Notes: a model not told the origin generated them from the letters alone. DNA of 64,000 nucleotides from Dyadobacter fermentans DSM 18053 (GCF_000023125.1 NC_013037.1:4441501-4505500); one strand, 5' to 3'; positions 17,963 to 27,182 are shown, counted from the stretch's first letter. Made by a program: numbers and translations.

Positions 17963-19084
17963 ATGAGAATCCTTTTTCTCGTTCAGGGAGAAGGCCGCGG
18001 GCATTTGACACAAGCCATTTCGCTCGGCCAGATCCTGCGTGGCGCAGGGCACAAAGTGGTGGGCGCGATGGTAGGAACATCGCCGGGCCGGAATATCCCT
18101 TCATTTTTCCACGAGCAGATTTTTGCCCCCGTGCATCATTTTGCCGCGCCTAATATCATTTATAAAGCACACGGCGGCGGCATGAACGTGGGCCGCACTA
18201 TTGCCAAACATCTGGCACATTTGCCCAAATACCTGAAAAGCCTGCATCGCATTCACGAAACCGTCCGGCAAATCAATCCAGACCTGATCGTGAGCTTTTA
18301 CGACACTTATGGCGGGTTATACAATACGATTTACCGCTCGGGCATACCGATGATCTGCATCGCGCATCAGTACCTGCTGCTACACCCGAAGTTCGTATTC
18401 CCGGAAAACAGCAGGCTTAACCGGTTCCTCATCAATCTCAACTCCAAATCGACTTCGTGGCTTTCGGCGAAACGGCTTGCATTATCGTTCCGCGAAATTC
18501 CGTCGGCGCCGGAACTCAAAATCAGCGTCTTGCCGCCATTACTCCGCAAGGAAGTCACCCGTCTGACGCCGCAGAACGGCGCGTTCATCCTCGTGTACAT
18601 GACGCACCATAGCCTGAGCAAGCAGGTGATCAACTGGCATTTGAAGCACCAGGAAGTGGAGCTGCATTGCTTCTGGGACAACCCGGACGCTTCCGAAGAA
18701 TTTACCTTCGACAGTACCCTTACTTTCCACCAGATCAACAGCGAAAAATACCTGCGCATGCTCGCAACCTGCCGTGCGCTCGTCACGACAGCCGGTTTCG
18801 AATCGGTGTGTGAGGCGATGTACCTCGGCAAGCCGGTCATGATGGTGCCCGTTCCCAACCATTTTGAGCAGGAATGCAATGCCATCGACGGCGTAATATC
18901 CGGCGCAGGTGTCATGTCCCGGTCGTTCGACCTTTCGGTGATCTTCGATTATCTTCCTAAGCACATCGACCAATCGGCGAAGTTCCGAGCCTGGTACAAC
19001 TGCGGACAGGAAATGTTTGTAAAGGAGATTGGGGAGTTTGAAAAATCGATCGATATGCGGCGGAAAATGCAGTCGGAGATCTGA
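17963..19084 (+). CDS. MurG-like (GT28-type) glycosyltransferase
   Basis: The 373-aa protein has the GT-B fold of UDP-GlcNAc transferases. The N-terminal nucleotide-sugar loop GEGRGHLTQ is followed by a C-terminal donor-binding segment, TAGFESVCEAMYLGKPVMMVP, with the EAM and P-rich signature. It belongs with the family of glycosyltransferases often annotated only as glycosyl transferase family protein. It is 2 nt from the phosphoesterase gene, so they are co-translated. The acceptor is unknown; a lipid is likely given the partner. Confidence 0.8.
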   Translation: MRILFLVQGEGRGHLTQAISLGQILRGAGHKVVGAMVGTSPGRNIPSFFHEQIFAPVHHFAAPNIIYKAHGGGMNVGRTIAKHLAHLPKYLKSLHRIHETVRQINPDLIVSFYDTYGGLYNTIYRSGIPMICIAHQYLLLHPKFVFPENSRLNRFLINLNSKSTSWLSAKRLALSFREIPSAPELKISVLPPLLRKEVTRLTPQNGAFILVYMTHHSLSKQVINWHLKHQEVELHCFWDNPDASEEFTFDSTLTFHQINSEKYLRMLATCRALVTTAGFESVCEAMYLGKPVMMVPVPNHFEQECNAIDGVISGAGVMSRSFDLSVIFDYLPKHIDQSAKFRAWYNCGQEMFVKEIGEFEKSIDMRRKMQSEI

Positions 19085-19100
19085 CATCTCCCGCTGTGCA

Positions 19101-19574
19101 TTACCTGGATTTTTCGAACACCATTTGTTCGGGATTTTGGTCAAATCGGAGGATGAGCTTCTTGTCCGTCACGTGGTAAGTTCCTTTCCCGCCTGTTGAA
19201 TCCGACGGGAGCCACGCCTTGCCGCTCCATGTGGGCTCGCCTACTTTACTTCCGCCAAAACTCACGATCCGGAATGTACAATCCGGCCCGAGCGTGTAGG
19301 CTCCGCTGACGGTATTCACAAACGTGTGGCCGGAAATGGTGCCGCTCTTCTGATCGTCCAAGAAATTAAAAACGACGCTTTTATCCTTCTCGCCGGGATC
19401 TTTGTCGATAGCGCCGGTTGCTGTGTTTTGAAAATAGTCGAGGCGCCACATTCCATTTAACGAAGCGATCTCGGAACACGGCGGCAGTACACAGCATTCT
19501 TCCCGACTACCGCATTCAAATGCGGTGGAGGCCAGAAAAATGAGTCCGGCGCACCAGTAAGCGATTCTTTTCAT
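19101..19574 (-). CDS. META-domain-like secreted protein
   Basis: I start at the ATG at 19574 (MKRIAYWCAG), because the 28 upstream residues are not plausible. The 157-aa product has a signal or lipoprotein-type N-terminus with several cysteines (ECGSREECC), then a small beta-rich domain (LNGMWRLDYF, SGHTFVNTVSGAYTLG, and a final strand LILRFDQN). This resembles the META/HslJ fold. It is the last gene of a three-gene minus-strand operon with a barrel protein and an LVIVD protein, 11 nt after the former. Confidence 0.65.
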   Translation of the reverse strand: MKRIAYWCAGLIFLASTAFECGSREECCVLPPCSEIASLNGMWRLDYFQNTATGAIDKDPGEKDKSVVFNFLDDQKSGTISGHTFVNTVSGAYTLGPDCTFRIVSFGGSKVGEPTWSGKAWLPSDSTGGKGTYHVTDKKLILRFDQNPEQMVFEKSR

Positions 19575-19585
19575 GGCTTTCTGTT

Positions 19586-20167
19586 TTAAAAACTGATACC
19601 TAATCTCAGTGCAAGCCTGTTGTAAACGCGGTCTTCGAATCTTTCCTTCTGATCCCACATAGGCGGCTTGTCAACGTGCGCTTCCTGGCGTTTGTAGGTT
19701 AATGCCATCGTAAATGCCGCAGCACCCGGTTTGCCGACTTTCAGCCCTATTCCCGGGTTCACCATCATCCCTCCTTTGGTATTATAATTCTCGGAATCGT
19801 CGTGAAACCAGGCGAATGCATAGCCTGCGTCCAGCGTACCGTACAACTGCACATTTTTCCTCCCGCAGAGATCGTACCGGATGCCGGCCGCGATGGGGTT
19901 CAGCAGTGCGGTTTTATACCAATCCATTCCTAATGTAACACCGGCCGACAGCCTTTTGGTGACCAGCAAGCCATTGAATGTCTGAACGGTGAGACTGGTT
20001 TTACTGTCCGTTCGTTCTTCATTGCCTGTGTAGATGTTATTATATTTCACCCGTCCGAACAACCCTCCAAATTCGGTGTGATTGACGAACTTCATGCGCG
20101 TGGCCGTCTGGGCATATGAGCCCATACCAGCCAAAAGCATTATCGAGAGCAAAGCAATCTTTTTCAT
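19586..20167 (-). CDS. Outer-membrane beta-barrel-like protein
   Basis: The 193-aa protein has a signal peptide (residues 1-19, GSYAQ), alternating hydrophobic strands throughout, glycine- and tyrosine-rich turns, and a C-terminal strand ending in Phe (LGISF). These are the marks of a small outer-membrane beta barrel. Its start is one base after the stop of the LVIVD gene. No specific family was recognised. Confidence 0.7.
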   Translation of the reverse strand: MKKIALLSIMLLAGMGSYAQTATRMKFVNHTEFGGLFGRVKYNNIYTGNEERTDSKTSLTVQTFNGLLVTKRLSAGVTLGMDWYKTALLNPIAAGIRYDLCGRKNVQLYGTLDAGYAFAWFHDDSENYNTKGGMMVNPGIGLKVGKPGAAAFTMALTYKRQEAHVDKPPMWDQKERFEDRVYNRLALRLGISF

Positions 20168-20168
20168 A

Positions 20169-21455
20169 TCAAATCGCTTTACCGACAGGGATTTTACTCA
20201 ATAACCTCAAATCCTTCGGGTTCGACGAGTCATATTGATAAAAACCGTCTTCACCGATCAGCAGCAACGTTTTGCCGAGCGAAATCACGTCGTAAGCATG
20301 CATATCCTTGAAATGCGCCAGCAGTTTCCGGTCAACCGTAAACTTGTCCGTCACATCGAAAACTTTCAGCCCGTGCTTTCCTTCACACAGGAAAAGCGTC
20401 GGGAAGTCCACGCTCAGGCCATGCGGATTTTCCATTTGGTAACTTTTGATAAGCTGCGGGGCGCTCGGGTTGCTCACATCCACGAGGTCCAACTGGTTCT
20501 GCGCTCCGGCACATGCTGTGCCCGTGCGCAGGGTCACATATGCAATGTTCTCATGCACCACCACGGGGTCGCAAGCCCGTCCGTGCTGAAACATAGAGAG
20601 TTGCTTGGGCTCGGCCGGATTGGTGTTGTCGTAAATGAACATACCCGTCGCCGAGCCGATGAAAAGTTTGTTGTCGTAAGGGAAAATGGTTTCGATACCC
20701 CAGCCGAGATTGATTGTCGCGAAGTCGACGGGCTGCGCAGGTTTCGATATATTGAAAAGGTGCATCTGGCTTTGTCCCACGGCATACAGGAAATTCCGGT
20801 CGAGCGCGAAACGTGCCATGGAACCCGCCTGACCGTTGGAACCTGATGATTGCGGCGCAGCAGAAGATGAATTACTCAGAAATGCCCTGTCGGCAAATGC
20901 GATGATCCCGCCCCACCACCATCCGGGAGAAACGTTCTCCTCGCAATTGACTGTGATGGTTTCGGTCTCCCATTCCACATTCTGGTCGTTGATAGCGCCC
21001 ACCGATTCGTTGAGTGACCAGCCACCGCCGTCGAAAAGGCCGTTTTTGAATACATTCTTAACCCTGCCTACTTCCTTCGGCGCGGCGGGATCGGTGATAT
21101 CCAGCGAAACCAGGTCGGAGAAACTATCAGCGTAGAGGATATTGTCGCGGACCGCGATGTCGCCATTGCCGGGAATATTGATGAATGTTACAAACTTCGG
21201 GCTGGCGGGATTGCCATTGTCGATGATATGAATGCCCTTTTTGATTTCATTGACATACAAATACTTGCCTTTCACGTACATCTTTCCCGGCTGTTCGAGC
21301 GCACGCGGCGACTCCGCCTTCACCATTGTCCGCAATTCCATTAAAGAATGTGTAACCGTGCTAATACGGCGCACGACGCGTGTCTCTTTACATTGGTCAT
21401 TGCATGACCAGCAAAGCCATGCCAAAGCACACAGCAGTAAATATTTAAGTTTCAT
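20169..21455 (-). CDS. LVIVD-repeat lipoprotein
   Basis: I start at the ATG at 21455 (MKLKYLLLCALAW). The 428-aa protein has a lipobox (LCWSC) and is a cell-surface or periplasmic lipoprotein. It is built of LVIVD-type beta-propeller repeats, for example ADSFSDLVSLDITDP, LFIGSATGMFIYD and LDLVDVSNPSAPQ. Such propellers are widely distributed in Bacteroidota surface proteins; no ligand is known. It is first in an operon with the barrel and META-like genes, which suggests a three-part envelope module. Confidence 0.85.
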   Translation of the reverse strand: MKLKYLLLCALAWLCWSCNDQCKETRVVRRISTVTHSLMELRTMVKAESPRALEQPGKMYVKGKYLYVNEIKKGIHIIDNGNPASPKFVTFINIPGNGDIAVRDNILYADSFSDLVSLDITDPAAPKEVGRVKNVFKNGLFDGGGWSLNESVGAINDQNVEWETETITVNCEENVSPGWWWGGIIAFADRAFLSNSSSAAPQSSGSNGQAGSMARFALDRNFLYAVGQSQMHLFNISKPAQPVDFATINLGWGIETIFPYDNKLFIGSATGMFIYDNTNPAEPKQLSMFQHGRACDPVVVHENIAYVTLRTGTACAGAQNQLDLVDVSNPSAPQLIKSYQMENPHGLSVDFPTLFLCEGKHGLKVFDVTDKFTVDRKLLAHFKDMHAYDVISLGKTLLLIGEDGFYQYDSSNPKDLRLLSKIPVGKAI

Positions 21456-21534
21456 ACGGTTAGGTTTTAGAGGATAGTAAAAGTTATATTTCAACTACGG
21501 TAAGTGCATGACACTCCGTTTTCGCAATTAGTTG

Positions 21535-21576
21535 GAATAAAAACAAAATCGTCCGAAAGCAATGCCATCGGACGAT
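21535..21576 (-). terminator. Terminator of the serpin gene (distal hairpin)
   Basis: ATCGTCCGA (21548-21556) pairs with TCGGACGAT (21568-21576), and on the minus strand TTTTGTTTTTATT follows. It is preceded by a second hairpin at 21588-21611, making a tandem terminator. Confidence 0.8.
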
Positions 21577-21587
21577 AACGCACCCCG

Positions 21588-21611
21588 AAAATACCGGCGG
21601 ACCGGTATTTT
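21588..21611. terminator. Proximal palindromic hairpin after the serpin gene
   Basis: AAAATACCGG and CCGGTATTTT form a 10-bp stem with a 4-nt loop. Reading on the plus strand the T tract continues (TTTTTT); on the minus strand it ends in TTTT. It lies 36 nt past the serpin stop. Confidence 0.7.
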
Positions 21612-21646
21612 TTATCTTTGATATTTTTAAATGCCTGACCGCATAC

Positions 21647-22876
21647 TTATTTCGATTCCGGATTATTGATCCTTCCAACAAAAAGAATGGTATTGGAAGT
21701 ATTTTCGCTTATAACCAGTGCAAACGGACGGTCGCAGATGAATCTCGGCGGCTCTGGCCCAGCGGATGTAACTCCTACACCGATGGTCGTGAGGGCGGCA
21801 GCTTCGGTGCCCTGCTCGTCGATGCCCAGGTATGCATCCTGTTTCACGAAATCAACAAAAAGATTATTCGCTTTATTGATCTTTCCGAGATCGGCACCTT
21901 CTGAAAATACTTTCCGGATGCCCAGGTTTGTCAATGTCTCTTTTAACTGAGCCGTGTATTTGAGGGTGAATTTCGGCAAACCTACCGTCACACCGCGAAC
22001 AGCCATTTTGCTATTCAGCTCCGTCCAACCTTCGCCGGTAACACCGTTCAGCACCTGGTTTACCGTATTCTGACCTCGCGGAATGAGCAATGTCATATTA
22101 AACTGTCCGTTGGCGTAGGGAAGCTGAACGGCATCGTAATTACTTCCGGCGCCTGTTTTGAAGTCGGACGACACGTACATCATCTTCACATTCTTGCTTT
22201 GCCCACCGGCCAGTTGAAATGGCGCATCCTGCGTTTTATTTGCATCAAATCTGGATTGCCAGTCGCCTTTGAAATACAATGCATTCAACAGGAACATGAC
22301 GTGGTTCGGGCTGATCTGGTCGATCACTTTTTCTATCTTCCCGTTGGTTTTATCACTCGCCCATTTATTAATCCGGCTTTTCGCGGCATCGTCAAATGGC
22401 AGACCGATAATCTCTGATTCAAATGAATTCTTTAAAACAGATCGAAAATCGGCTTCAACAGAAAAATTATTTTTATACCAAACCGAATTCGCCAACCCTA
22501 AACTGACCTTCGAATCTGCGACTGGTAAATCGTTAATTAATGCTTCGTAAGCTGCATTCAGTTCCGACAATGCAACCGCATCCATTTTCAATCCTTTTTG
22601 AATTTCCTGCGCCGTTTCTTTTTCTGCGCCATTCAAAAGCATTCCTAATGCCATGTGCAGGCTGAGTGGCGAAACAAACAGATTGTCGTCTGCCGGTTGA
22701 GTTCCTTGCAATGCATGAATGAAATCAAAAGCGAAAGATGTAGTCCCATTGGAAACCGAGGCTGGTATTGCTACCGGATTTACCTCGTTACCGGGATTAA
22801 CATCGTCATTCGTGCAGCCAAACAGCATCGCTGCTGCAAGCATTGGAACGCAAATTGATTTCTTTGAAATTTTCAT
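21647..22876 (-). CDS. Serpin-family protease inhibitor (lipoprotein)
   Basis: I start at the ATG at 22876 (MKISKKSICVP). The 409-aa protein has a lipobox (MLFGC), so it is probably anchored to the envelope. The serpin fold is complete, with FVSPLSLHMALGMLLNGA, VMFLLNALYFKGDW and a C-terminal RPFALVISE / ILFVGRINNP. The reactive-centre hinge GTEAAALTT matches the inhibitory consensus. Counting from it places P1-P1' at Thr-Ser, which would fit an elastase- or subtilisin-like target. It is monocistronic. Confidence 0.92.
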   Translation of the reverse strand: MKISKKSICVPMLAAAMLFGCTNDDVNPGNEVNPVAIPASVSNGTTSFAFDFIHALQGTQPADDNLFVSPLSLHMALGMLLNGAEKETAQEIQKGLKMDAVALSELNAAYEALINDLPVADSKVSLGLANSVWYKNNFSVEADFRSVLKNSFESEIIGLPFDDAAKSRINKWASDKTNGKIEKVIDQISPNHVMFLLNALYFKGDWQSRFDANKTQDAPFQLAGGQSKNVKMMYVSSDFKTGAGSNYDAVQLPYANGQFNMTLLIPRGQNTVNQVLNGVTGEGWTELNSKMAVRGVTVGLPKFTLKYTAQLKETLTNLGIRKVFSEGADLGKINKANNLFVDFVKQDAYLGIDEQGTEAAALTTIGVGVTSAGPEPPRFICDRPFALVISENTSNTILFVGRINNPESK

Positions 22877-22971
22877 GGCTAACAGATGCAAGAACTTTCT
22901 CCACATTCAAATCCACAATTCAATAGATTCAATTCAACCGGAAATGGTTGGAAACTTTTTTTGATTTTATA

Positions 22972-24537
22972 TTAAAAAGAATAGCGAACAGACCACGACA
23001 CACCATATAAATAAGGATGTGAATCGAGTGTTTGATTAGATCTGAAACCCGACGACACTGCTTTTTGATATGAGCCGGTCAAATTTGCGCCCCATTTCGA
23101 AGAGAGTTTGTAATTCAATCTCAGCCCGGTGGTAGCGGCCCAACTTGTTCCGCGGTATATTTCATCGCTGGCGGTTGTCCTGATGATCTCGCCTGATGCG
23201 GATTCGAGTTCATTTGTCAGGAAGAAATTCGCCATCATTCCCCCGAGCAGCGAGTAACTGAATTTTTTGTCGGGATTCAACGTAAATCCGGCCTGAACGG
23301 GCAGTTGCAAGTATTGATAGTTGTTGCTTACCTTTTTGGCCACATCAATATACAATGCACCATTATTGAACGACGACGACTTATCCGCCAGGGCCGGGCT
23401 GGTGGCTGCCAGCGCATTTTCCAGCACATTGGCCGCGGCGTTGTTATAGGCACTCAACATGTAGCCGCCGCCTTCATAAGCCGAATTCCCCCGGAGATAG
23501 CTCAAACCCGTTTCCACCGACCAATGCTTTGACAGCCGGACGCCGCCCTGTGTTTGCACCGCGTAAGAAGCACGGGCCTCGCTGGAACCCGACACCGACC
23601 GGCGCTGGCTCACCGACTGCGCCGAAAATGCCATCGGCACTTCTTTCAGCTGCACATCGGGGTTAAAAGACGCGGGCATCACGCCTATTCCGGCATAATA
23701 TTCTTTCGGCTTTTTGGCCTTTACAGGATCTTCTATGATAATTTCAGCACGGAAGAATACGTGGCGTTTCTGAACGTACACATCCAGATCGCTGTACGGT
23801 AACGACGCCAGCAGTTGCGCCGACACGGGAAGGTTTTCGTCCGCCGAAATCGCCTGACCATTTCCGGCAACTTTTGCCGCCGCTATTTGCGCAGACTGCG
23901 GATCAGTATTAATTGCCTCGCTGGCTGCATTAACCGCGCCAGCTGATTCAACTGTTGCAGCGGGTTCAACTTTGGCAGCGGGCTGCTCTGCGGCTGCTAT
24001 TGCTTCAATATCTCTAAATCCGGCATCCGGCCGCACTTTGGCCGATGCATTTGGCTCACTTTTGCCCGCCGTGCGGGGTGCAGCTGCAATTTCGGCACCC
24101 AAATCCTTGGTCGCCACGCCATTATCGTTGGTAACCACGGCATTTCCAGCCGCAGGCGATGGACTTTTTGGCTGTTCCGTGGCTGCGAGTGCTTCGTTGC
24201 GCTGGCTTTCAATTGCGTCGGGTTCGGCCGTTACCGTCTCGGTATCTTTCCTTTCAGGCTCGTGCGCAGCTTTTGTGGTTACTGCCACATTCACATCACC
24301 ATTCGTTCCGGTGTTGGAATACCACAATCCTCCGCCAACCACCATCAATGCCGCCAGTGACGCCGCCGCATACCAAATGCGGCGCGACTGCCACCACATC
24401 GGCACCACTTTCGCCTGCTCATTGTCCAGGCGCGCCTCTATACTCTCCCACACAGACGGCGGAGGAGTTTCGGACGCCTCCTGGAAGGCCTTTCTCCACT
24501 GATCCTCAAAATTGTTTATGTTGGACGGATCCATCAT
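22972..24537 (-). CDS. Membrane-anchored anti-sigma-like protein with outer-membrane barrel domain
   Basis: The 521-aa protein begins with a cytoplasmic-looking stretch (residues 1-50, WRKAFQEASETPPPSVW), as in Bacteroidota anti-sigma partners. A single transmembrane helix (about 52-72) follows, then a long Ala/Glu/Lys/Pro-rich low-complexity linker (about 75-240), and a C-terminal beta-barrel region ending in an aromatic residue (VSWSVRYSF). The gene overlaps the upstream ECF sigma-factor gene by 32 nt, so they are translationally coupled. It probably tethers the sigma factor; that it spans both membranes is my inference. Confidence 0.75.
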   Translation of the reverse strand: MMDPSNINNFEDQWRKAFQEASETPPPSVWESIEARLDNEQAKVVPMWWQSRRIWYAAASLAALMVVGGGLWYSNTGTNGDVNVAVTTKAAHEPERKDTETVTAEPDAIESQRNEALAATEQPKSPSPAAGNAVVTNDNGVATKDLGAEIAAAPRTAGKSEPNASAKVRPDAGFRDIEAIAAAEQPAAKVEPAATVESAGAVNAASEAINTDPQSAQIAAAKVAGNGQAISADENLPVSAQLLASLPYSDLDVYVQKRHVFFRAEIIIEDPVKAKKPKEYYAGIGVMPASFNPDVQLKEVPMAFSAQSVSQRRSVSGSSEARASYAVQTQGGVRLSKHWSVETGLSYLRGNSAYEGGGYMLSAYNNAAANVLENALAATSPALADKSSSFNNGALYIDVAKKVSNNYQYLQLPVQAGFTLNPDKKFSYSLLGGMMANFFLTNELESASGEIIRTTASDEIYRGTSWAATTGLRLNYKLSSKWGANLTGSYQKAVSSGFRSNQTLDSHPYLYGVSWSVRYSF

Positions 24538-25075
24538 CAAATCTTTTTTCTTTGTTCAACTTCTGTTGAAGTAATGTCCTGGCCCGCGAGTATTGCGATT
24601 TGGACGTTCCTTCGGAGATACCCAACATCTGGGCGATCTCATTGTGCTGGTAACCTTCAATTGCGTACAGATTGAAGATCGTCTGGCACCCGGGCGGCAG
24701 TTCACGGATCATTTCCATCAGCTGCTGCATCTGGAAATTCCCCAGCGTAAACTCCCGGTCCGACAAACCGTTGTGATGTACATCGATATCGTCCAGTTCT
24801 TTCAGATACTTCTGCTGCCGTAAATGGTTCAGCGCGGTGTTCACTACCACCGACCGGAGCCAGTATTCCAGCGGGCTATCGCTCCTGAACGAATCGATAT
24901 TTTCGTAAATCTTGATAAAGGCATCCTGCAACACGTCTTCCGCGTCGGCGCGGTTTTTCGTGTAGCGCAGGCAAATCGCGAACAACTTGCCGCCAAAAAC
25001 ATCATATAGCTGTTTCTGGGCGATCCGGTTGCGCTGCTTGCAGCCTTTCACCAATTCCTGTTCGTTAAAGGTCAT
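24506..25075 (-). CDS. ECF RNA polymerase sigma factor
   Basis: The 189-aa protein has a sigma-70 region 2 (about 25-90, DAEDVLQDAFIKIYENI) and a region 4 helix-turn-helix (about 125-180, GYQHNEIAQMLGISEGTSKSQYSRAR). It lacks region 3, as all ECF sigmas do. It is coupled to a single-pass membrane protein that should act as its anti-sigma factor. The regulon is not visible, although the partner's barrel domain suggests an envelope signal. Confidence 0.93.
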   Translation of the reverse strand: MTFNEQELVKGCKQRNRIAQKQLYDVFGGKLFAICLRYTKNRADAEDVLQDAFIKIYENIDSFRSDSPLEYWLRSVVVNTALNHLRQQKYLKELDDIDVHHNGLSDREFTLGNFQMQQLMEMIRELPPGCQTIFNLYAIEGYQHNEIAQMLGISEGTSKSQYSRARTLLQQKLNKEKRFDDGSVQHKQF

Positions 25076-25320
25076 CCGAAGTTTAGGGGTGCTTCGTTCG
25101 GTTCGTAAATAAATTCAGCACCTCTATCCATAAGATAGCCGATTACTGTTGCGTTATGATCCGGCCCGCCATCCGGCGTCCGTCGTAAATTGCTTGACAC
25201 GCTCATTATCAAAATGGTTGGAACACTTTGAAAAACTATATGCATTAGCACGATACCATGCCGCCGGAACTATTCAGCAGCACATATCATTTAATTAATA
25301 CAACCTAAAATCTATCGCCC

Positions 25321-25617
25321 ATGAGCCAATATATGGTTGAAATCCAGCTTCCGGCTGTCATGTCGGAAGATTTCACAGCAAAAATACCCGCTCAGAGAAA
25401 AAAAATTAATGAATTGATGGAGCAAGGAAGGCTGATGTCTTATGCTTTGTCCGATGATTATTCGCGGCTCTGGTGTGTGGTGAGAGCAGAAAGTGAATTT
25501 GAAGTAATGTCTCTCGTTTCGGAATTCCCGTTGATCGATTATATGGATCCTAAGATAACCAAGTTGATGTTTAACAATGTGGTTGCCCTCCGGCTGCCCA
25601 TGTTCTCATTAAACTGA
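25321..25617 (+). CDS. Small dimeric alpha/beta-barrel protein (muconolactone isomerase-like)
   Basis: This 98-aa protein has the layout of muconolactone delta-isomerase domains: a strand (QYMVEIQLPAVM), helices, a strand (LWCVVRAESEFEV) and a C-terminal strand-turn (MFNNVVALRLP). Relatives in Bacteroidota are usually of unknown substrate, and the fold is shared with monooxygenases and stress-response proteins. It lies alone, with a strong terminator downstream and the divergent sigma-factor gene upstream. Confidence 0.7.
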   Translation: MSQYMVEIQLPAVMSEDFTAKIPAQRKKINELMEQGRLMSYALSDDYSRLWCVVRAESEFEVMSLVSEFPLIDYMDPKITKLMFNNVVALRLPMFSLN

Positions 25618-25667
25618 CACCCATAAATGACATTTCGTGACGGAGAGCTTTTGCAAATCCGCCGTAT

Positions 25668-25701
25668 AAGCCTCGCAGCACCTTCCTGCGAGGCTTTTTT
25701 G
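25668..25701 (+). terminator. Terminator of the muconolactone-isomerase-like gene
   Basis: AAGCCTCGCAG (25668-25678) pairs with CTGCGAGGCTT (25686-25696), an 11-bp stem with a 7-nt loop, followed by TTTT G. Confidence 0.92.
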
Positions 25702-25708
25702 TGGTATA

Positions 25709-26194
25709 TCAAAGCTTGCGCGTGATCAGCTTAGCGACTTTTTCAAGTGCTTCACGGTCTGTTTCGCTGAAATCGTCGAGCTGGTCGCTGTCCACATCCA
25801 GCACCATCGCTACCGTGCCGTTCCGGTGAAATACCGGCACGACGATCTCCGAACGCGACGCCGAACTGCATGCAATATGCCCCGGAAACTGCTCCACATC
25901 CGGCACAATGATGGTTTCCGCGCGCGAATAGCTCGCCCCGCACACACCCTTGTGGAACGGTATGCGCGTACACGCGATCGGCCCCTGAAACGGCCCGAGC
26001 ACGAGCTGCCCTTCCTTTGCCAAATAAAATCCGACCCAGAAAAAGCCGAATGCTTCTTTCAGAACCGCGGCGATGTTGGCCAGATTGGCCGTCAGGTCGC
26101 TTTCGTCGGCTACCAATGCTTCTATTTGCGGCAGAAGCGCGTCGTAAACGGTCGCTCTGTTGGTATCTGCCGGTATAAATAATGTTTCTGCCAT
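25709..26194 (-). CDS. msrC: GAF-domain free methionine-(R)-sulfoxide reductase
   Basis: The 161-aa protein is a single GAF domain of the fRMsr type, which reduces free Met-(R)-sulfoxide using thioredoxin. The three redox cysteines are visible in the diagnostic order: one in ACTRIPF, one in GVCGASY, and one in IACSSAS. The last should be the attacking cysteine. Length and layout match E. coli YebR. It is divergent from purU. Confidence 0.93.
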   Translation of the reverse strand: MAETLFIPADTNRATVYDALLPQIEALVADESDLTANLANIAAVLKEAFGFFWVGFYLAKEGQLVLGPFQGPIACTRIPFHKGVCGASYSRAETIIVPDVEQFPGHIACSSASRSEIVVPVFHRNGTVAMVLDVDSDQLDDFSETDREALEKVAKLITRKL

Positions 26195-26299
26195 AATTAA
26201 ATGCTCCTCAATTCCTGATTAACACACTTGTCATTTGAATAGTTACAAATCAATATTAAAATGCGCTCACATTCAGCGGCAACAGCGCTGCTTGTGTTG

Positions 26300-26307
26300 T
26301 ATATTTG
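26300..26307 (+). promoter_or_regulatory. -7 promoter box of purU
   Basis: TATATTTG matches the Bacteroidota -7 consensus TAnnTTTG exactly and lies 25 nt ahead of the purU start. The -33 element is not clear. Confidence 0.5.
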
Positions 26308-26332
26308 AAACTTTGCTTTCGTAACGAGTAAA

Positions 26333-27175
26333 ATGCCCTTCATGAGTCAGAGACATATTTTATTAATGGACGGCCCCGATCACAAGGGTTTGATCTACCA
26401 TGTGACCCGCATTCTTTTTGCCCATAATCAGAATATCATCAGCAATGACGAATATGTGAGCCCTTCGCGCTACTTTTTCATGCGCACGGAGTTCGAGGGC
26501 GATACCGATATTCCGCAGTTGCTGCATGCCCTGCAATCGGAACTTCCGCCGGGCCTGAACCTGCGCATTAATCCCAAAAAGAACAAGGATATTGTGCTGA
26601 TGGTCACCAAGGAGCACCATTGCCTCGGCGAATTGCTGATACGTTATGCATTCAACGAGCTCGACGCAACCATTCTCGCGGTAGTCAGCAATTACAATTC
26701 GCTGCAACCGCTGGTAGGCAAGTTCGGGATACCTTTCCATTTTATTTCCCACGAGAACAAAACCCGTGAGGAGCATGAGGAGGCGATTTTAAGGACGTTG
26801 GAAATCTACCGCCCCGATTATGTTGTGCTCGCCAAATACATGCGCATTATCACGCCGCAATTCGTCGAACGCTTTCCGAACCGGATTGTGAACATCCATC
26901 ATTCGTTCCTGCCTGCGTTCATCGGGGCAAACCCTTACCGGCAAGCGTACGAACGCGGAGTGAAGATCATTGGTGCCACTGCACATTTTGTGAATAATGA
27001 CCTCGACGAAGGTCCGATCATAGCGCAGGACGTCAAGGAAGTCGACCACAAGCTGACTGCCGCGGATATGGCAACGTTGGGAAAAGACACGGAGAAGGCG
27101 GTGTTGTCGAAGGCATTGAAACTGGTTTTCAACGACCGCGTATTCATTCATAACAACCGCACGATCATTCTGTAA
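26333..27175 (+). CDS. purU: Formyltetrahydrofolate deformylase
   Basis: PurU hydrolyses 10-formyl-THF to formate and THF, supplying formate for purine synthesis and balancing one-carbon pools. The 280-aa protein has an N-terminal ACT domain (about 8-85, starting HILLMDGPDHKGLIY) and a C-terminal formyltransferase domain with the catalytic motif HHSFLPAF and the later aspartate in NNDLDEGPI. The start may instead be the ATG three codons on. It is followed by a terminator shared with the leu cluster. Confidence 0.95.
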   Translation: MPFMSQRHILLMDGPDHKGLIYHVTRILFAHNQNIISNDEYVSPSRYFFMRTEFEGDTDIPQLLHALQSELPPGLNLRINPKKNKDIVLMVTKEHHCLGELLIRYAFNELDATILAVVSNYNSLQPLVGKFGIPFHFISHENKTREEHEEAILRTLEIYRPDYVVLAKYMRIITPQFVERFPNRIVNIHHSFLPAFIGANPYRQAYERGVKIIGATAHFVNNDLDEGPIIAQDVKEVDHKLTAADMATLGKDTEKAVLSKALKLVFNDRVFIHNNRTIIL

Positions 27176-27182
27176 ACAAAGA

